41,441 nt of DNA from Lasiodiplodia sp. COLG20. Lineage: Eukaryota > Ascomycota > Dothideomycetes > Botryosphaeriales > Botryosphaeriaceae. The stretch covers positions 1-41,441 of the forward strand of contig VNWV01000059.1 in the NCBI GenBank assembly GCA_009801085.1, written 5' to 3'. Positions 22,358 through 32,638 of this stretch are shown here, piece after piece. The translations under genes were made by a program, and so were the position numbers. The notes beneath the pieces are model-generated. The model saw only the letters and a program-made list of their open reading frames with translations, did no database searches and was not told where the DNA came from. Numbering within the stretch: the stretch's first letter is position 1; every line of letters starts with the position of its first letter.

Positions 22358-23080
22358 GGTGACCGTGCTCAACCTTTGTCAGTATGCAGGCAAGATGCAG
22401 GTCGAGCTGACGATCGACCAGGGCAAGGGTGGTTGATGAGACGATGGGCGGAAGAGCAGGGTGTTGAAGGATGCCCAGCTGTTGTGCAGTGTTATATACG
22501 ACGTATCCCGGCAAAAAAGGACTCGGCGCGGCCAGGGCTAAGCGGGTGGTGTAAGTATGACCGGACGAGACTTTTGCGGTGGGTCGCTTGGTGGCGGCTT
22601 GGCCCTGCTGCCGTGCACCCCGAAGTCGGTCGCTTGCCGAAATCCCAGGCGGCCCTTTCCGTCCTGGCGAGAGGGTGTGGGGGCTGCCTCGTCGGGATGC
22701 CCGTGGAGAAAGAGCAACCACGCCCCGGTCAACCTTATAATAGAATGCCGCACCTCCCCTGTCTACCCGCAGCTCGCGCTGGCAACCATTAAAATTAGAG
22801 GGTCAAGTAGGTACACGTCTGCCTCGTCTCACGCCAAGCGGACTCGATTAGCCGCGCCTCATCGAGAGCAATGCTCCGAACAAATCCTTCCACCCGCACG
22901 CCGGGCAACGCGCTCTAGCCGCGCCGCCGGGAGTCTTTCAACGCGCCACACAAGGGCCGATCGTCACCCACGCGCGCTCTCTCTCGCCACGCAGCTCATG
23001 CGTCCCGTCCCGTCCACATGGGCCCGCCTCGAAACGAAACCGCCGATCAACTTCTACAAACAGCACAAGAGCAAAACAAA
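22358..23080. other. Promoter region of the siderophore transporter
   Basis: Non-coding, GC-rich. Read on the minus strand it has a TATATAA at 22498-22492, about 135 nt from the transporter start. I scanned it by eye for ATCWGATAA and found none. Frames here (for example 22557-23084 plus) are GC-driven and unconvincing. The right end is the 3' flank of the GT8 gene. Confidence 0.6.
22492..22498 (-). promoter_or_regulatory. Probable TATA box of the siderophore transporter
   Basis: TATATAA on the minus strand, 135 nt before the ATG at 22357, in otherwise GC-rich DNA. Confidence 0.45.
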
Positions 23081-24100
23081 CTAGTGCAGGCGATCATACG
23101 CCTCGTAGAATCCCTCCATCCTCCACCTCCACGCGCGGAACAGCTCGCCCGTCTCATTCTCGTGCGTGACATGCCACCACTTGTCGTGCAGCATGTACAC
23201 ACCGTGCTCGATGTCATTCCGGCTCGGGTACTGCGTCTGCCACACGGGATCCAGCTTCGTCCACAGCATGTTCCCGTTGACCTGGTGCACGTAGTTCAGC
23301 AGCCCCTGCTCGGGCAACCCGGGGTCAAACACGCCCGGCTGGCTCAGCAGCCACTCGTACAGCGCGAACAGCGCGCGGTCCGGCCGGAACACCATCAATC
23401 CGGCGTTGAAAAAGTACGGGTTCGGCAGGTCGTGCGGCCGGTGGATCGGCGGGAAGTCGTGGCCCTTTTCGATCTGCGTGATGGCTGCGAGCAGGTACGA
23501 CGAAGGCTCGGGGACGGGGCCTTTCACGACTTCGCTGTCTGCCCGGTTGCGCGTGGTGCATTCGCGCACGGCGGGGTCCGAGAAGAGGTCGTCGATGGGC
23601 CTGGTCAGCACCATGTCGGCGTCGATGAAGGCGATGAGCCCGAATTGCTCCATCTCCCACATGCGTAGCTTTGTCATGACGTCGGACCAGCGCGATTCCG
23701 TCGGTTCAACCCAGTCGGCTGAGAGGTGGGCGAGTTCGATGACTGTGGCGCCGTCGCGGGTGAGGCGCTTGCGCTTTTCGGCGGAGACGGCGTTGGTGAT
23801 GAAGACGACGAAGGGGACGGGGTGGCGTAGCCGCGTTTCGTGCGCGTGGAGCATTTGGTAGATCAGCATGCGCGTGGCGATGAAGTAGTTGTCTTCGGAT
23901 GGGGAGAGTTCGTCATCGCTCGACGAGGTGAGGAATGTGGCGAAGACTCTGTCGGCTTTGAGCTCGTTCGAGGTGCTGAGGGAGTCGAATAGCCTCGTTG
24001 CCGCGGTGCTATGGAAAAGCCAAATCGTAGAAAGAAGGGATAAGAAGGCCAGGACGGCTGAGAATCCAATGAGGAAGTGTACGCCCCTCGGAGACCACAT
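23081..24100 (-). CDS. GT8-family glycosyltransferase, type II membrane protein
   Basis: A single exon of 339 residues. A short cytoplasmic N-terminus is followed by one hydrophobic anchor (~8-30; FLIGFSAVLAFLSLL), then a lumenal catalytic domain of the glycogenin-like GT8 fold: ATFLTSS, DNYFIATRMLIYQM, FVVFITN, KLRMWEM, and LIAFIDADMVL with the metal-binding DAD at 160-162, then PYFFNAGLMVFRP and GLLNYV. This suggests a Golgi enzyme that transfers a sugar from a nucleotide-sugar donor, retaining configuration. The donor and acceptor are unknown; fungal relatives are often loosely named N-acetylglucosaminyl- or galactinol-synthase-like. It lies in tandem behind the siderophore transporter. 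A SreA-type GATA site lies 64-72 nt before its start. Confidence 0.87.
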   Translation of the reverse strand: MWSPRGVHFLIGFSAVLAFLSLLSTIWLFHSTAATRLFDSLSTSNELKADRVFATFLTSSSDDELSPSEDNYFIATRMLIYQMLHAHETRLRHPVPFVVFITNAVSAEKRKRLTRDGATVIELAHLSADWVEPTESRWSDVMTKLRMWEMEQFGLIAFIDADMVLTRPIDDLFSDPAVRECTTRNRADSEVVKGPVPEPSSYLLAAITQIEKGHDFPPIHRPHDLPNPYFFNAGLMVFRPDRALFALYEWLLSQPGVFDPGLPEQGLLNYVHQVNGNMLWTKLDPVWQTQYPSRNDIEHGVYMLHDKWWHVTHENETGELFRAWRWRMEGFYEAYDRLH

Positions 24101-24163
24101 GGCGGAGCAAATGATGCTACCTTAGTTGGGTTGGTGGTGGACGGTAGACGTTGAGGCAAGATC

Positions 24164-24172
24164 TTATCTGAT
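24164..24172 (-). promoter_or_regulatory. SreA/GATA-type site upstream of the GT8 gene
   Basis: TTATCTGAT on the plus strand, which is ATCAGATAA in the direction of the GT8 gene, continuing as GATAAGATC. It is a full match to ATCWGATAA and lies 64 nt before the ATG at 24100, a plausible place for a working site. Confidence 0.45.
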
Positions 24173-25801
24173 CCGTTTCCTGCGTTCGACCTCACGACAG
24201 TGCCATCCTACCTGGGCATCCTGCAGCGGCTAAGACATGTCCTTACGTGCCGAGTATCGAGTAAGGAAACTGCATCCTCCAAGTATCACTGTCGCTGACT
24301 GCAAATACAGTAGCTTGGTTGCCGATCGCCCGTGTAGCTCATCACTGTTCCACTTCTCCCTGCTTATTGTTACCGATACTCCACCAAGATTCTAGACAAT
24401 GCAAGAAACAATGCACTCAGATGCTCAATCGGACTGGTATCATGCCACCAGAATTCTCTCATTGGCTTCACCCCCGTTTGTAGGATTCTGCCTCGCCTAT
24501 AGCCCAGTCGCCTCTCTTCTCTCTAGCCCCCAAATCCTCCATCAAAAGCTTCTCCATCGCAGATGGAAAGAGATGGCAGCTTCCGCTTAGATCCGAACCA
24601 TCGCCATTGATTCCTACACCTGCCTCGTACGGACGTCCGAGCACGGCAACATCGCGGGTAGATTAGATAACTCTAATGAAACCCTCAGCCGAGTTCCACC
24701 CCGAGTGCAACCCCATCTCGCGTTATACTTTCTTTTAGCATCACCATTCCGGCATTTGTAGCCGTCTAGTGCCTCAGATTGGTACTAATTCTGCACAAAA
24801 TTGGCGAAAAAGCATGAGCAGCCACCAAATGCAACGTCAGGCGGACCGGGCATGCAAGGCACATGTCCAATGTAAGCTGATGTCGGAACACTACTTCGGT
24901 CTCCCTTGCTGATGCATGCCTCATATTGGTGCGAAAATTTGCTTCTGCCTCGTTGCCTCGGCTGCTGCTGAACGGGAGCCTTTGGCTTCCAGGAGACTGG
25001 CTGTGCGCCGTTTGTCACGCTAGTCCGTTTACGGTCGGATTTGAATAACGTCCGAGCATTCCTCGGCGCAACGAAATATGATTGGCTATCTGCCGATTAT
25101 GAAGGGGCGTTATACTTTGCTGTAATCGCGGGAGATGGTATGATCCATAAATGCCTTGCTTCTTTGTGCAGGTTTAAGCCTTTCTTGTTCAATGTCTAAC
25201 CAGATGCTACTCCTCTCCGGTAGGAGTGAATGAACAGACCGAGCGTGTCCCGCTTACAGCAAGTTAATGAACAATAAACAGCGACAGTGCGTCTTATCGT
25301 ATGCTCCTACATATCAGCATGAAGCATTAGATAAGGAATAAATTTCAACGCGCCGCGACGGCTTTGTGGATTTAGAGTTCCACAAAAGTCGTATAAGACA
25401 TAACACAGACCTTTTTTATGTCTACTTTTCGCCAAGCAAGGAAGCAAATTCCTGAATAGTCTAGCCTTTGGGTAGTTAATGCCATTGGGATGCTGTTGAC
25501 ATCCTGATGCTTGCTGCTCTTTGAACAGCACATGTCAAGCGGGTCAATCCACAATACAGCAGATCGAAATGTCTAAAAAGGTAACGGCAGTATACTAAAT
25601 TCGCGCAGATGTCAGATGTTTCCCACCAAATACGCGCAGACGTATGAACTTGAGGCTATTTCGCATCATTTAGGGGAAGACGGTCTGTGGGTCTAGATGC
25701 ATTGCGCTAATCAAGGCTAATCGGTCAGAAATTTATGACTTTCTCCACAGAACTATTAAGCGCATTCGCACGGCCGCGCAATTGTTACACAACTCTACTT
25801 A

Positions 25802-25930
25802 TTCGGCCGGATGACAAATGCCGTAGGGAGGCGATTCGTCCGGTTAGCCAACACCACAGCAAGACACTTCGTCCGACTGACAAACATCACAACACCATAA
25901 CGAAATAACTTGTCCGACTGACAAAACACC
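25802..25930. repeat. Degenerate short tandem repeat, four units
   Basis: Four related ~22-bp segments start at 25802, 25835, 25868 and 25910: TTCGGCCGGATGACAAATG, TTCGTCCGGTTAGCCAACA, TTCGTCCGACTGACAAACA and TTGTCCGACTGACAAAACA. The first three are spaced exactly 33 bp, the last 42 bp. The repeat lies 140-270 bp upstream of the SDR start, so it may be an array of factor-binding sites or plain satellite sequence. Confidence 0.6.
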
Positions 25931-26071
25931 AAAGCACCGCACAATGAGACTTATAGCTTTGCCAACCATGCCGCCTGCATCGCCAACCCACCGCAGGAAC
26001 AACCCCAAGCGACCAACAGACCAGCTCCCCTCCCCCTAACCCACCCCAAACCCAAAAGCTTCGCAAAAACA

Positions 26072-27301
26072 ATGACCTCCTCCGCCCTCAACGTCCTCAT
26101 CGTCGGCGCGAACGGCTACCTCGGCACCGCCATCGGCCAAGCTTTCCTCCGCACCCGTCCTCCCGTCGCTTCTCCTCCTCCTCCCGCGTCTCCTGCGTCT
26201 CCTCCTCCCCCTCCCCACTTCCGCGTCTTCGGCCTCATCCGCCGCGCCGCCGCCGCCCGCACCCTCGCTGCGCAAGAGGTCATCCCGATCATCGGCTCGC
26301 TCTCCGACGACGACCCGACCGCCCTGCGTGACAACATCCTGGCGCACATCGCGGCCAGCAACGACGGCGGCAGCGAGGGAAGCAGCAGCAGCAGCAGCAG
26401 GCCGGTAGTCCACGTCATCGCCATCTGCACCGAGCCAGCCGACCGCGCGGCGCGCGCGAAGCACTGGACGGACGTGCTGGGGCTGGTTCAAGGTCTATCC
26501 GCCACGAACAACACAGGTACCCGCCCGCTCGTCCTCTGGTCCAGCGGCTGCAAGGACTACGGCACGACGGGGCTGCACGGCGAACCCGGGCTGACGCCGC
26601 ATACGGAAGACACGCCGCTGGCGCCGCATGAGCTGGTGCGTGGGCGAGCGGACGCGGCGGTGAAGGCGTTGGAGTGTGCCGCTGCGGCGGAGGGAGGAGC
26701 AGGAGGGGGGTTCGATGCGGTGGTGCTGCGGGCGACGCCGATTTGTGGGTATAGTGGGAGTTTGTATGGGGCGGGGATGGAGTATGTGGAGGGGTTTGCG
26801 GCGGCGGTGAGGGGTGCGGGCAAGGACAAGGTGTTGAAGTTCGTGCCGCCGGCCGGCACCGTCATGCACGGGATGCATGTTGACGATTGTGCGGATGCGT
26901 ATGTTGCGGTTGCGGTGGCGGCGCTGTTTGGGGGTGAGCAGAAGCGGAGGGGTGTCGTGGGCCAGGCGTTTAACATTTCTGGCAGGCGCTACGAGACGCT
27001 GGAGGAAGTTGGCAAGGCACTGGCGAAGGAATATGGGTTTGGTGGCGGCGCGGAGTTTGGCGTGGATCCGGCGAAGTTGCCGAAGGGGGTCAATCCGAAG
27101 GGGTCAGAGATTATCTTTGGATGGAGTCAGTGGGTGGATAGCCGGAAGATCAGAGAGGCGACGGGCTGGAGCGACTGGCGCCCGTTGTTTTCGGAGAATG
27201 TGCATGCGTATCGGTTAGCGTTTGAGGCAGCAAGGGAGGGCGCGGATGAGAATGTGAAGAGGATTAGGGAGAGGATGGCGGGAAATTGGGGAAAGGAATA
27301 A
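26072..27301 (+). CDS. Extended SDR / NAD-dependent epimerase-like protein
   Basis: A single exon of 409 residues. The N-terminal Rossmann motif is VLIVGANGYLG (GxxGxxG at 12-18). LRATPICGYSG, HVDDCADAYV and FNISGRRYETLEEVGKAL are the usual late motifs of atypical or extended short-chain dehydrogenases (NAD(P)-binding, nucleotide-sugar-epimerase or isoflavone-reductase-like). I see no clear YxxxK catalytic pair, so enzymatic activity is uncertain. Two low-complexity insertions break the fold: a Pro-rich run at ~30-48 and a Ser run at ~105-111 from AGC repeats. The gene is strongly GC-rich compared with its flanks. The start is the first ATG, in an AAAAACAATG context. Confidence 0.85.
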   Translation: MTSSALNVLIVGANGYLGTAIGQAFLRTRPPVASPPPPASPASPPPPPHFRVFGLIRRAAAARTLAAQEVIPIIGSLSDDDPTALRDNILAHIAASNDGGSEGSSSSSSRPVVHVIAICTEPADRAARAKHWTDVLGLVQGLSATNNTGTRPLVLWSSGCKDYGTTGLHGEPGLTPHTEDTPLAPHELVRGRADAAVKALECAAAAEGGAGGGFDAVVLRATPICGYSGSLYGAGMEYVEGFAAAVRGAGKDKVLKFVPPAGTVMHGMHVDDCADAYVAVAVAALFGGEQKRRGVVGQAFNISGRRYETLEEVGKALAKEYGFGGGAEFGVDPAKLPKGVNPKGSEIIFGWSQWVDSRKIREATGWSDWRPLFSENVHAYRLAFEAAREGADENVKRIRERMAGNWGKE

Positions 27302-27971
27302 CTTGGATGTGCATGTACATCTTGCGGCTGTATCTCCTCTGCCAGCGCGATCCTCAGGAACGTCCTCCAATGCATGGCTAAATACTTATCGTAGTTTATC
27401 CATTGGCCAAAAAGCTGAATGCTGCAGATGTTGCTCTACTAAATTTGTAATAGGCATGCGCTAAGCCCAAATAAAATGTTGGAGGACGTGTCGGAGGACG
27501 TTCCTGAGGATCGCGCTGGCCGAGGAGATTGCCTGCATGAGTAGTGAGAAGAGTTGGGAGCAAGAACAGGATGGGAGATCCCGTCGTCGCAACACAGGCC
27601 CGGTGATATCCAGCGCGAAGCAGACTTTTCAACACTTTCTCGACATGTATTTAACCATACTTGGAAGTTGCTATAAAATATCTCTATTCAGTAACACAGA
27701 ATCATAATTGTTAAATAGTATAAATGGATTAAATTAAACATTGCTGATTCTCATAATATAGCAGTAAAACTACCTGTTTAGAGTGGCGTCACAATGTAAG
27801 ATGAATGAATGACGTTATTATATTAAGATAAACAAGGGGTCTGCCTTGGTGTTGAAGAAAAAAGCAATGGAACACGGCAGATACAATCGGTGACAGTCAC
27901 GAATAGTGGTAAAGTCTGACAAAAATCTGTGAAACGTGGATAGGATAACTGGCCACTGACTATTCTAACAT
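27302..27971. other. Intergenic with a MITE-like inverted repeat
   Basis: Lies between the 3' ends of the SDR and the two-helix membrane-protein genes (convergent). It holds the 196-bp inverted-repeat element at 27333-27528; the rest is AT-rich and holds no frame of interest. Confidence 0.6.
27333..27528. mobile_element. MITE-like element with 36-bp terminal inverted repeats
   Basis: The arms 27333-27368 and 27493-27528 are reverse complements over 36 bp with a single mismatch (CTCTGCC against CTCGGCC). The 124-bp interior has no coding capacity. No clear target-site duplication is visible. The near-perfect arms suggest a young insertion or a maintained hairpin just after the SDR stop codon (31 bp), so it may be part of that gene's 3' UTR. 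Confidence 0.6.
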
Positions 27972-28679
27972 TTAAGAAATTTTGTTCTTAGGAAGATTCC
28001 GGCGATAGCGAGAGAGAAGAATAATGAAAGTCATGGCAATGCCGACTTGTAGTAAGATAGCAATAGTCAGGTAGATTTTATTAACCTTCTCAGGGTCGTC
28101 GAACGTAATGTATCCCAACACAGAACTAGCTCTCTTGACTATCGATTTGATCCGCTGTTTACGGCCGGGCGGCGGTGGAAGGATGGTGTTGCCTGCTTTG
28201 CGGCAGTCAGCCGTTTTCAGAGGGCCCTAGAATCTCTTAGTTTATGCTTTTGATGCGATATTACATGCACGAACCTGATTGGAACAGTACTCGAGGTAGT
28301 CCTTATTGGCAGTCCAGACGGCCAAGTTGTTTGCATTGACTGCAACCCACACGCTAAGCACTGTAAGAACCAGTGATGCGAGGGCAATCATGATGTTTCT
28401 GGCAGACCACCAACTTGAGACAACTCGTCCTATGTTTTGCCAGCTAATACCAAACGTCTTCCATGGAACATGCTGCTTATTCGACTCGGATGGCTCCGAA
28501 CTTTCAGTAGGTGTTCGGTTGTCGGTATCAGGTCTTGCTGGAGCGCTCGATCGACGATCTTGTGACTCCCCAGAATTGTTGCCTGGCCCCGTTCGTTGAG
28601 AGTCGGAAGACATGGGTGTCATTTCAACACCCTCACCTGGGTTTCTGGCTGTTCCGGAAGAAGTTGCCTGGCTTGCCAT
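27972..28679 (-). CDS. Two-helix membrane protein of unknown function
   Basis: Exons 28679-28275 and 28226-27972, joined in phase 0 over a 48-nt intron (GTTCGT..TCTAG), give 219 residues. Without this splice the frame ends ten codons on; with it a second membrane helix and a proper tail appear, which supports the model. Layout: Ser/Thr/Pro/Asn-rich hydrophilic N-terminus (1-70), helix 1 (~96-116), a WTANKDYLEYCSNQ segment with Cys132 and Cys143, a PPPPG turn (152-156), helix 2 (~187-207), and a basic tail. The pattern of helix, EYC, Cys, Pro-rich turn is common in fungal HET-associated or unassigned membrane proteins, but I know no function. The start is the ATG at 28679; one 46 codons upstream is possible. 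Divergent from the HET gene. Confidence 0.68.
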
Positions 28680-29729
28680 TTTCAATGTAGCGTAAAGGAC
28701 AATGAAAGAACTTGACTGGGATTGGCTTGGTAGTTTTGATTCATAGCCTGAAGTAAGATCAAAGGTGCGCTTATAACCTTTTCTTGTTTTCAGAAGAAAG
28801 CTCTGCGCCGACGCCACATTCTCACTCTTCCATCACTTTCACATTGCATCGCATGTTATTGGATGTAAGAATGGGTGCAAAAATGCATGTAAACCCCTCT
28901 TCTGACGTGCATAATGCGCTAAAATTGTTTCGGAAGCTTGTGCTCTGGCCAATTGGTGCCTCAATCCGTGACAAGGCTGAGCTTGCTATGCGGTGATGCA
29001 TAGCGAACGCTTTTCAATCTCAACCCCGCACCCACAACTTCGGACTTGCACCTACCACTACTGCAAGCCATCTTAATTGATGCAATCAAGGCTCAGCCTC
29101 AAAGCCAACGGTGTGCAGAAACATATTAAGAGAATCAGACCGGAGACATAATCAATCACAGGCAGGCGCCATGGTATATGCGACCCGCTTACGAAAAGGC
29201 AGAGTAAGCTGCTCACAAGTAGCCATCGGAAACTCGAATACACAGCTACTGTAGCCAACTTCCCTACCTCGGCCTGTCTTCAGTAGGGGAAATTACGAAA
29301 TAGGACCTATTTGGCGCCAAGAGCCCCACATTCGTGTACTTGGCTAAACCTAAACACTGTACAATGAAACAAATTCACGATATTCAGCCACAAAGCATGT
29401 CTGTAAAGCTTGTATCTTAGTAGAACGTGAATCCGTAGGTGTCCGCTGTACTTGCGCGCATGATTTGCAACCATTTACTACTGCAAACTTTAAGGAATCT
29501 TATCTTTGACGTCAATTGCTCGGCAAAGAGCGAATGGGTGCGCAATTCCCACCTGATATAATCGCTAAGCTATCTCCTCACATAAGCAGAGATGCTAATC
29601 ACGTGATACTCTAATTATAAAGTACCCCGCTTTCTTAGACGAGACGTAAGCGGGTAGAACACAAACACCAGGTAGACAACAACTATCCGGAGGATGGTCC
29701 TGTTTATCTGTTGACCGCGCACAGGAAGT
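28680..29729. other. Shared upstream region of the membrane-protein and HET genes
   Basis: About 1 kb between divergent starts. A palindromic CACGTG (29600-29605) and a TATAAA (29616-29621) lie about 110-130 nt before the HET start. CCAAT (in GGCCAATTGG) lies near 28947. No coding frame is supported. Confidence 0.6.
29600..29621 (+). promoter_or_regulatory. E-box (CACGTG) and TATA box before the HET gene
   Basis: CACGTG at 29600-29605 is followed 10 nt later by TATAAA at 29616-29621, which is 109 nt before the ATG at 29730. Position and order are promoter-like; factor identity is unknown (bHLH proteins bind CACGTG in general). Confidence 0.45.
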
Positions 29730-32363
29730 ATGGAGGCCATGTCCCCGTTGCGAAGACTGAAGCACAGCCAATCTTTCCAAGATTCCTCGCCCTTACTCCA
29801 AGGCAGAGATCTGCAGTCTCAGCAGAGTCCGCGCTTATCCCGAAGGAAGACGACAGCTTTCTCATTCCAACCGCAACCCGTTTTCAGTCATGAGACAAAA
29901 CGGACCGCAGCAACGGTAGAATGGGCGCCGCGAGTCATAGACTGGGGCACTTCATCGACGTTGAGACACGATTCATACCTTGACGAATCAAACCCGGACC
30001 CTGTGGATGTTTCTAGAATCAACTGCCGTTTCTGCCTCGCCGTTTACGACCGGTCACAATGGCAGGAAAGCTCATGGTTCCATTGGTTCCATTTCCACAA
30101 GCAATCAACAGAAGCATGTACGACTCTTTTTCATGGCGAATGCTCTGCCTGTTCTTCTTTTGAGGAAGATGCTTCGCATAATCTATGCGATTTCTGCAGC
30201 CATTTGCGCCTCCGTCACCTTCTGTCATGTACGCCTGAAAGCTTCGTCATAAAGCTCAAGTTTCCTGTCGAAGATATCGCCATCAAGGATGAGAATTGCC
30301 TGTTCTGTCGAATGGTCAAAACAGCCATTGATAGATACGGCGAGAGGAGAGCTATTCTCAAAGTGGTTCAACTCGCACGAGTTCCGGAAGATCTCGACAA
30401 CGCACTCATTACACCCGCTCGTATAGAGCAGCTCGGTACGATAGGGGTACCGCCAGTACCGACCATCCTGGCGTGGGATCCCAGTTTGAATCGAGAAGGA
30501 GAACCGCGTCCGAAAAACGTTTCCATTTTCATTGCGGATGAAACCTGGAATATAATAAAATTTCGGCTTGAGCAGTGTATCACGGACCACTCAGGATGCG
30601 TACCAACTCACCCTCGCTTTGACGTATCCGAATTTCGGCTTATCGACGTTCAGAGGAGATGCCTCGTCAACGCTTCAGTAAACGACGAATTTATTGCTCT
30701 CAGCTATGTCTGGGGGAAGCCAACGATGGATAACTGCCTACAAGCCACACGATCATCGGTACCTTTCCTCGAGAAGGATGGCAGTTTGACTTCTTCAAAT
30801 TTACCACAGACGGTTGAGGATGCCCTTAACGTATGCGCTCGGCTCGGTGAGAGCCATCTATGGGTAGACCGGCTATGCATTGTTCAGGATGGGGATAGCA
30901 TGCAACATCAGATTGATCGAATGGCTACCATTTATTCGTCTGCAAAATTGGTAATCATTGATTCCAGTGGCGACTCTGCAGACTACGGTCTTAGCGGGGT
31001 GAGCAGAGGTAGACAAGTGTTGCCGAAGGCCACTATCATTCATGAGTTAGAGTTTCACTCTGCCCCTCTTGCTCGAACGGAGACAGCGCTGGATTCCGTT
31101 TGGGGGTCACGCGGCTGGACGTTTCAAGAAGGCGTGCTCGCCGTGAGGAGACTTTTTTTCAGTCCAAACCAAATCTGCTACGAATGCTGCTCCGACTTTA
31201 CGCATGAAAGCAAAATCACAGACCTCCAGTATACAGCCAAATGGTACAGGGGTGCGAGAACCGTTGTAGATAAGAGGCAGCTCGATAGAGATGGATTTGG
31301 TCTCCTTTTCTCACTTTATAGCGAGCGCAGCCTTACTTACCAGTCGGACACCTGTAATGCTTTCTCTGGCATCATCGAGGCTATTTACGGAACTGACAAC
31401 TCGTGGCTCGGGATTCCATATCCTTCTTTCGACGAAGCACTCCTGTGGCATCCAATACGTAGGTCTTCTCAGTGGTCAGGCCTGCGCCACATGCAAGATT
31501 TCAGCGAAGATGTTAGTTTTCCAACCTTATCGTGGGCATCGATTTCCGGGCCGAAAGACATGGATATTAGGCGATCGTACGGGTTTGGACGCTCGTTCTG
31601 TGGCGCTCTAGTCTCATGGACGAAATCATCTTCAGAAGGCACCCAGACAATACGCTCTAGTGCGCCGGTCGGACTTTCCGACGACTGGCGAGAAGCGATG
31701 GCGATTGCTTGGACCAAAAAATGTATCGAGTCAACCTGTCAGGTGGGTCTTGGCGATTTCACGACCCTCGAAGACTACCGCCAGCATCTCTTCCAGAAAT
31801 GGCCAACCTACGAAAAGTTTTGGGATGATGCATTTAGCAGAGCTACCGACTCTTCCTACGCCATGCAGCTTTGCTCCGACCTCGATCATGCCGTAGAGCC
31901 CGAACCATGGAGAGAGACGATTCAAACTCGAGCACAGTGTGCAAGTTTTGGATTGGATCTTGGCGAATTATGCAGATCTGGAGTGGGCGCAACCACGCTG
32001 TCTATATCCAACGCTAAGGGACGAAGAGTGGGCACCCTATGGCGTCGCGATCCACGCGTGCGAAGTCAGATAGAACCCTTTCTGGCACTGAATAGGAAGC
32101 ATGAATTCATTGCTGTTTCTGTTCACCTTGACTACGCCATACCCCAAAATCCGTGGGTGTTCGCTCATTTGGCAGACATGGATCTTGATTATACGGAGAA
32201 CACTTTGCGGCCACTAGGAGGGGAGATTCCGCCGAGATACTGTGTTGCTGTTATTCTAATCGGGCGAAAGGGGCGACTGGCACATCGGATTAGTATTGGC
32301 TTCATTTGTTTGCGAGACTGGATCGACGCCAACCCAGTTTTCAAGGATGTCATTTTTGAGTAA
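29730..32363 (+). CDS. HET-domain (heterokaryon-incompatibility) protein
   Basis: A single exon of 877 residues. The HET domain is canonical: IALSYVWGKP (~320-329), LPQTVEDALNVCARLGESHLWVDRLCIVQD (read in pieces, ~353-382), then QIDRMATIYSSAKLVIID and the SRGWTFQEGVL-type end (here GSRGWTFQEGVLAVRRLFF). An N-terminal Cys-rich region (CRFC, CSAC, CDFC at ~95-165) resembles the cysteine-rich leader of many HET proteins. Such proteins trigger cell death upon fusion of unlike hyphae or act downstream of NOD-like receptors. The C-terminal ~300 residues are not recognised. No intron is needed; the first ATG of the frame is used. Confidence 0.92.
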   Translation: MEAMSPLRRLKHSQSFQDSSPLLQGRDLQSQQSPRLSRRKTTAFSFQPQPVFSHETKRTAATVEWAPRVIDWGTSSTLRHDSYLDESNPDPVDVSRINCRFCLAVYDRSQWQESSWFHWFHFHKQSTEACTTLFHGECSACSSFEEDASHNLCDFCSHLRLRHLLSCTPESFVIKLKFPVEDIAIKDENCLFCRMVKTAIDRYGERRAILKVVQLARVPEDLDNALITPARIEQLGTIGVPPVPTILAWDPSLNREGEPRPKNVSIFIADETWNIIKFRLEQCITDHSGCVPTHPRFDVSEFRLIDVQRRCLVNASVNDEFIALSYVWGKPTMDNCLQATRSSVPFLEKDGSLTSSNLPQTVEDALNVCARLGESHLWVDRLCIVQDGDSMQHQIDRMATIYSSAKLVIIDSSGDSADYGLSGVSRGRQVLPKATIIHELEFHSAPLARTETALDSVWGSRGWTFQEGVLAVRRLFFSPNQICYECCSDFTHESKITDLQYTAKWYRGARTVVDKRQLDRDGFGLLFSLYSERSLTYQSDTCNAFSGIIEAIYGTDNSWLGIPYPSFDEALLWHPIRRSSQWSGLRHMQDFSEDVSFPTLSWASISGPKDMDIRRSYGFGRSFCGALVSWTKSSSEGTQTIRSSAPVGLSDDWREAMAIAWTKKCIESTCQVGLGDFTTLEDYRQHLFQKWPTYEKFWDDAFSRATDSSYAMQLCSDLDHAVEPEPWRETIQTRAQCASFGLDLGELCRSGVGATTLSISNAKGRRVGTLWRRDPRVRSQIEPFLALNRKHEFIAVSVHLDYAIPQNPWVFAHLADMDLDYTENTLRPLGGEIPPRYCVAVILIGRKGRLAHRISIGFICLRDWIDANPVFKDVIFE

Positions 32364-32638
32364 ATATTTTCTTCATGACCTATCGTCAAATTGATCAAAT
32401 CGAGGAGCATGGCGACAAAGCCAATATCTGAAACAAGGTGAAGAGTTCATAACCAAGCCTTGAACGAGCAGGAAAAGAAAGCAAACTGTCAACATCATTT
32501 GAAGATTCGATCCGCATTATGCTTCATACTTTCTCTCAACATTCTCCAACAGCGAGTGAAGTACGTGCATTTCGTTGCTCTATTTTAACGAGCTCTCTTC
32601 CGTCCATGAGTATCCTGGCACCGCTTGCAATCCTGGAA

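Larger units (their letters stand above)
24101..26071. other. Two-kilobase intergenic region, no supported gene
   Basis: Contains the GT8 promoter (with a SreA-type site) at the left and the SDR promoter at the right. Frames at 24399-24590, 24785-25018 and 25307-25531 have no recognisable protein features. A degenerate tandem repeat lies at 25802-25930. Nothing else is seen. Confidence 0.55.

Noticed and set aside
22557..23084. 175-codon plus-strand frame between transporter and GT8 gene
   Set aside because: Mixed Arg/Ser/Pro-rich translation with no motif; lies in promoter DNA of the transporter.
26380..26401. AGC trinucleotide repeat as a possible hypervariable locus
   Set aside because: Only about six to seven units coding for Ser inside the SDR gene; noted in that entry, too short to claim instability.
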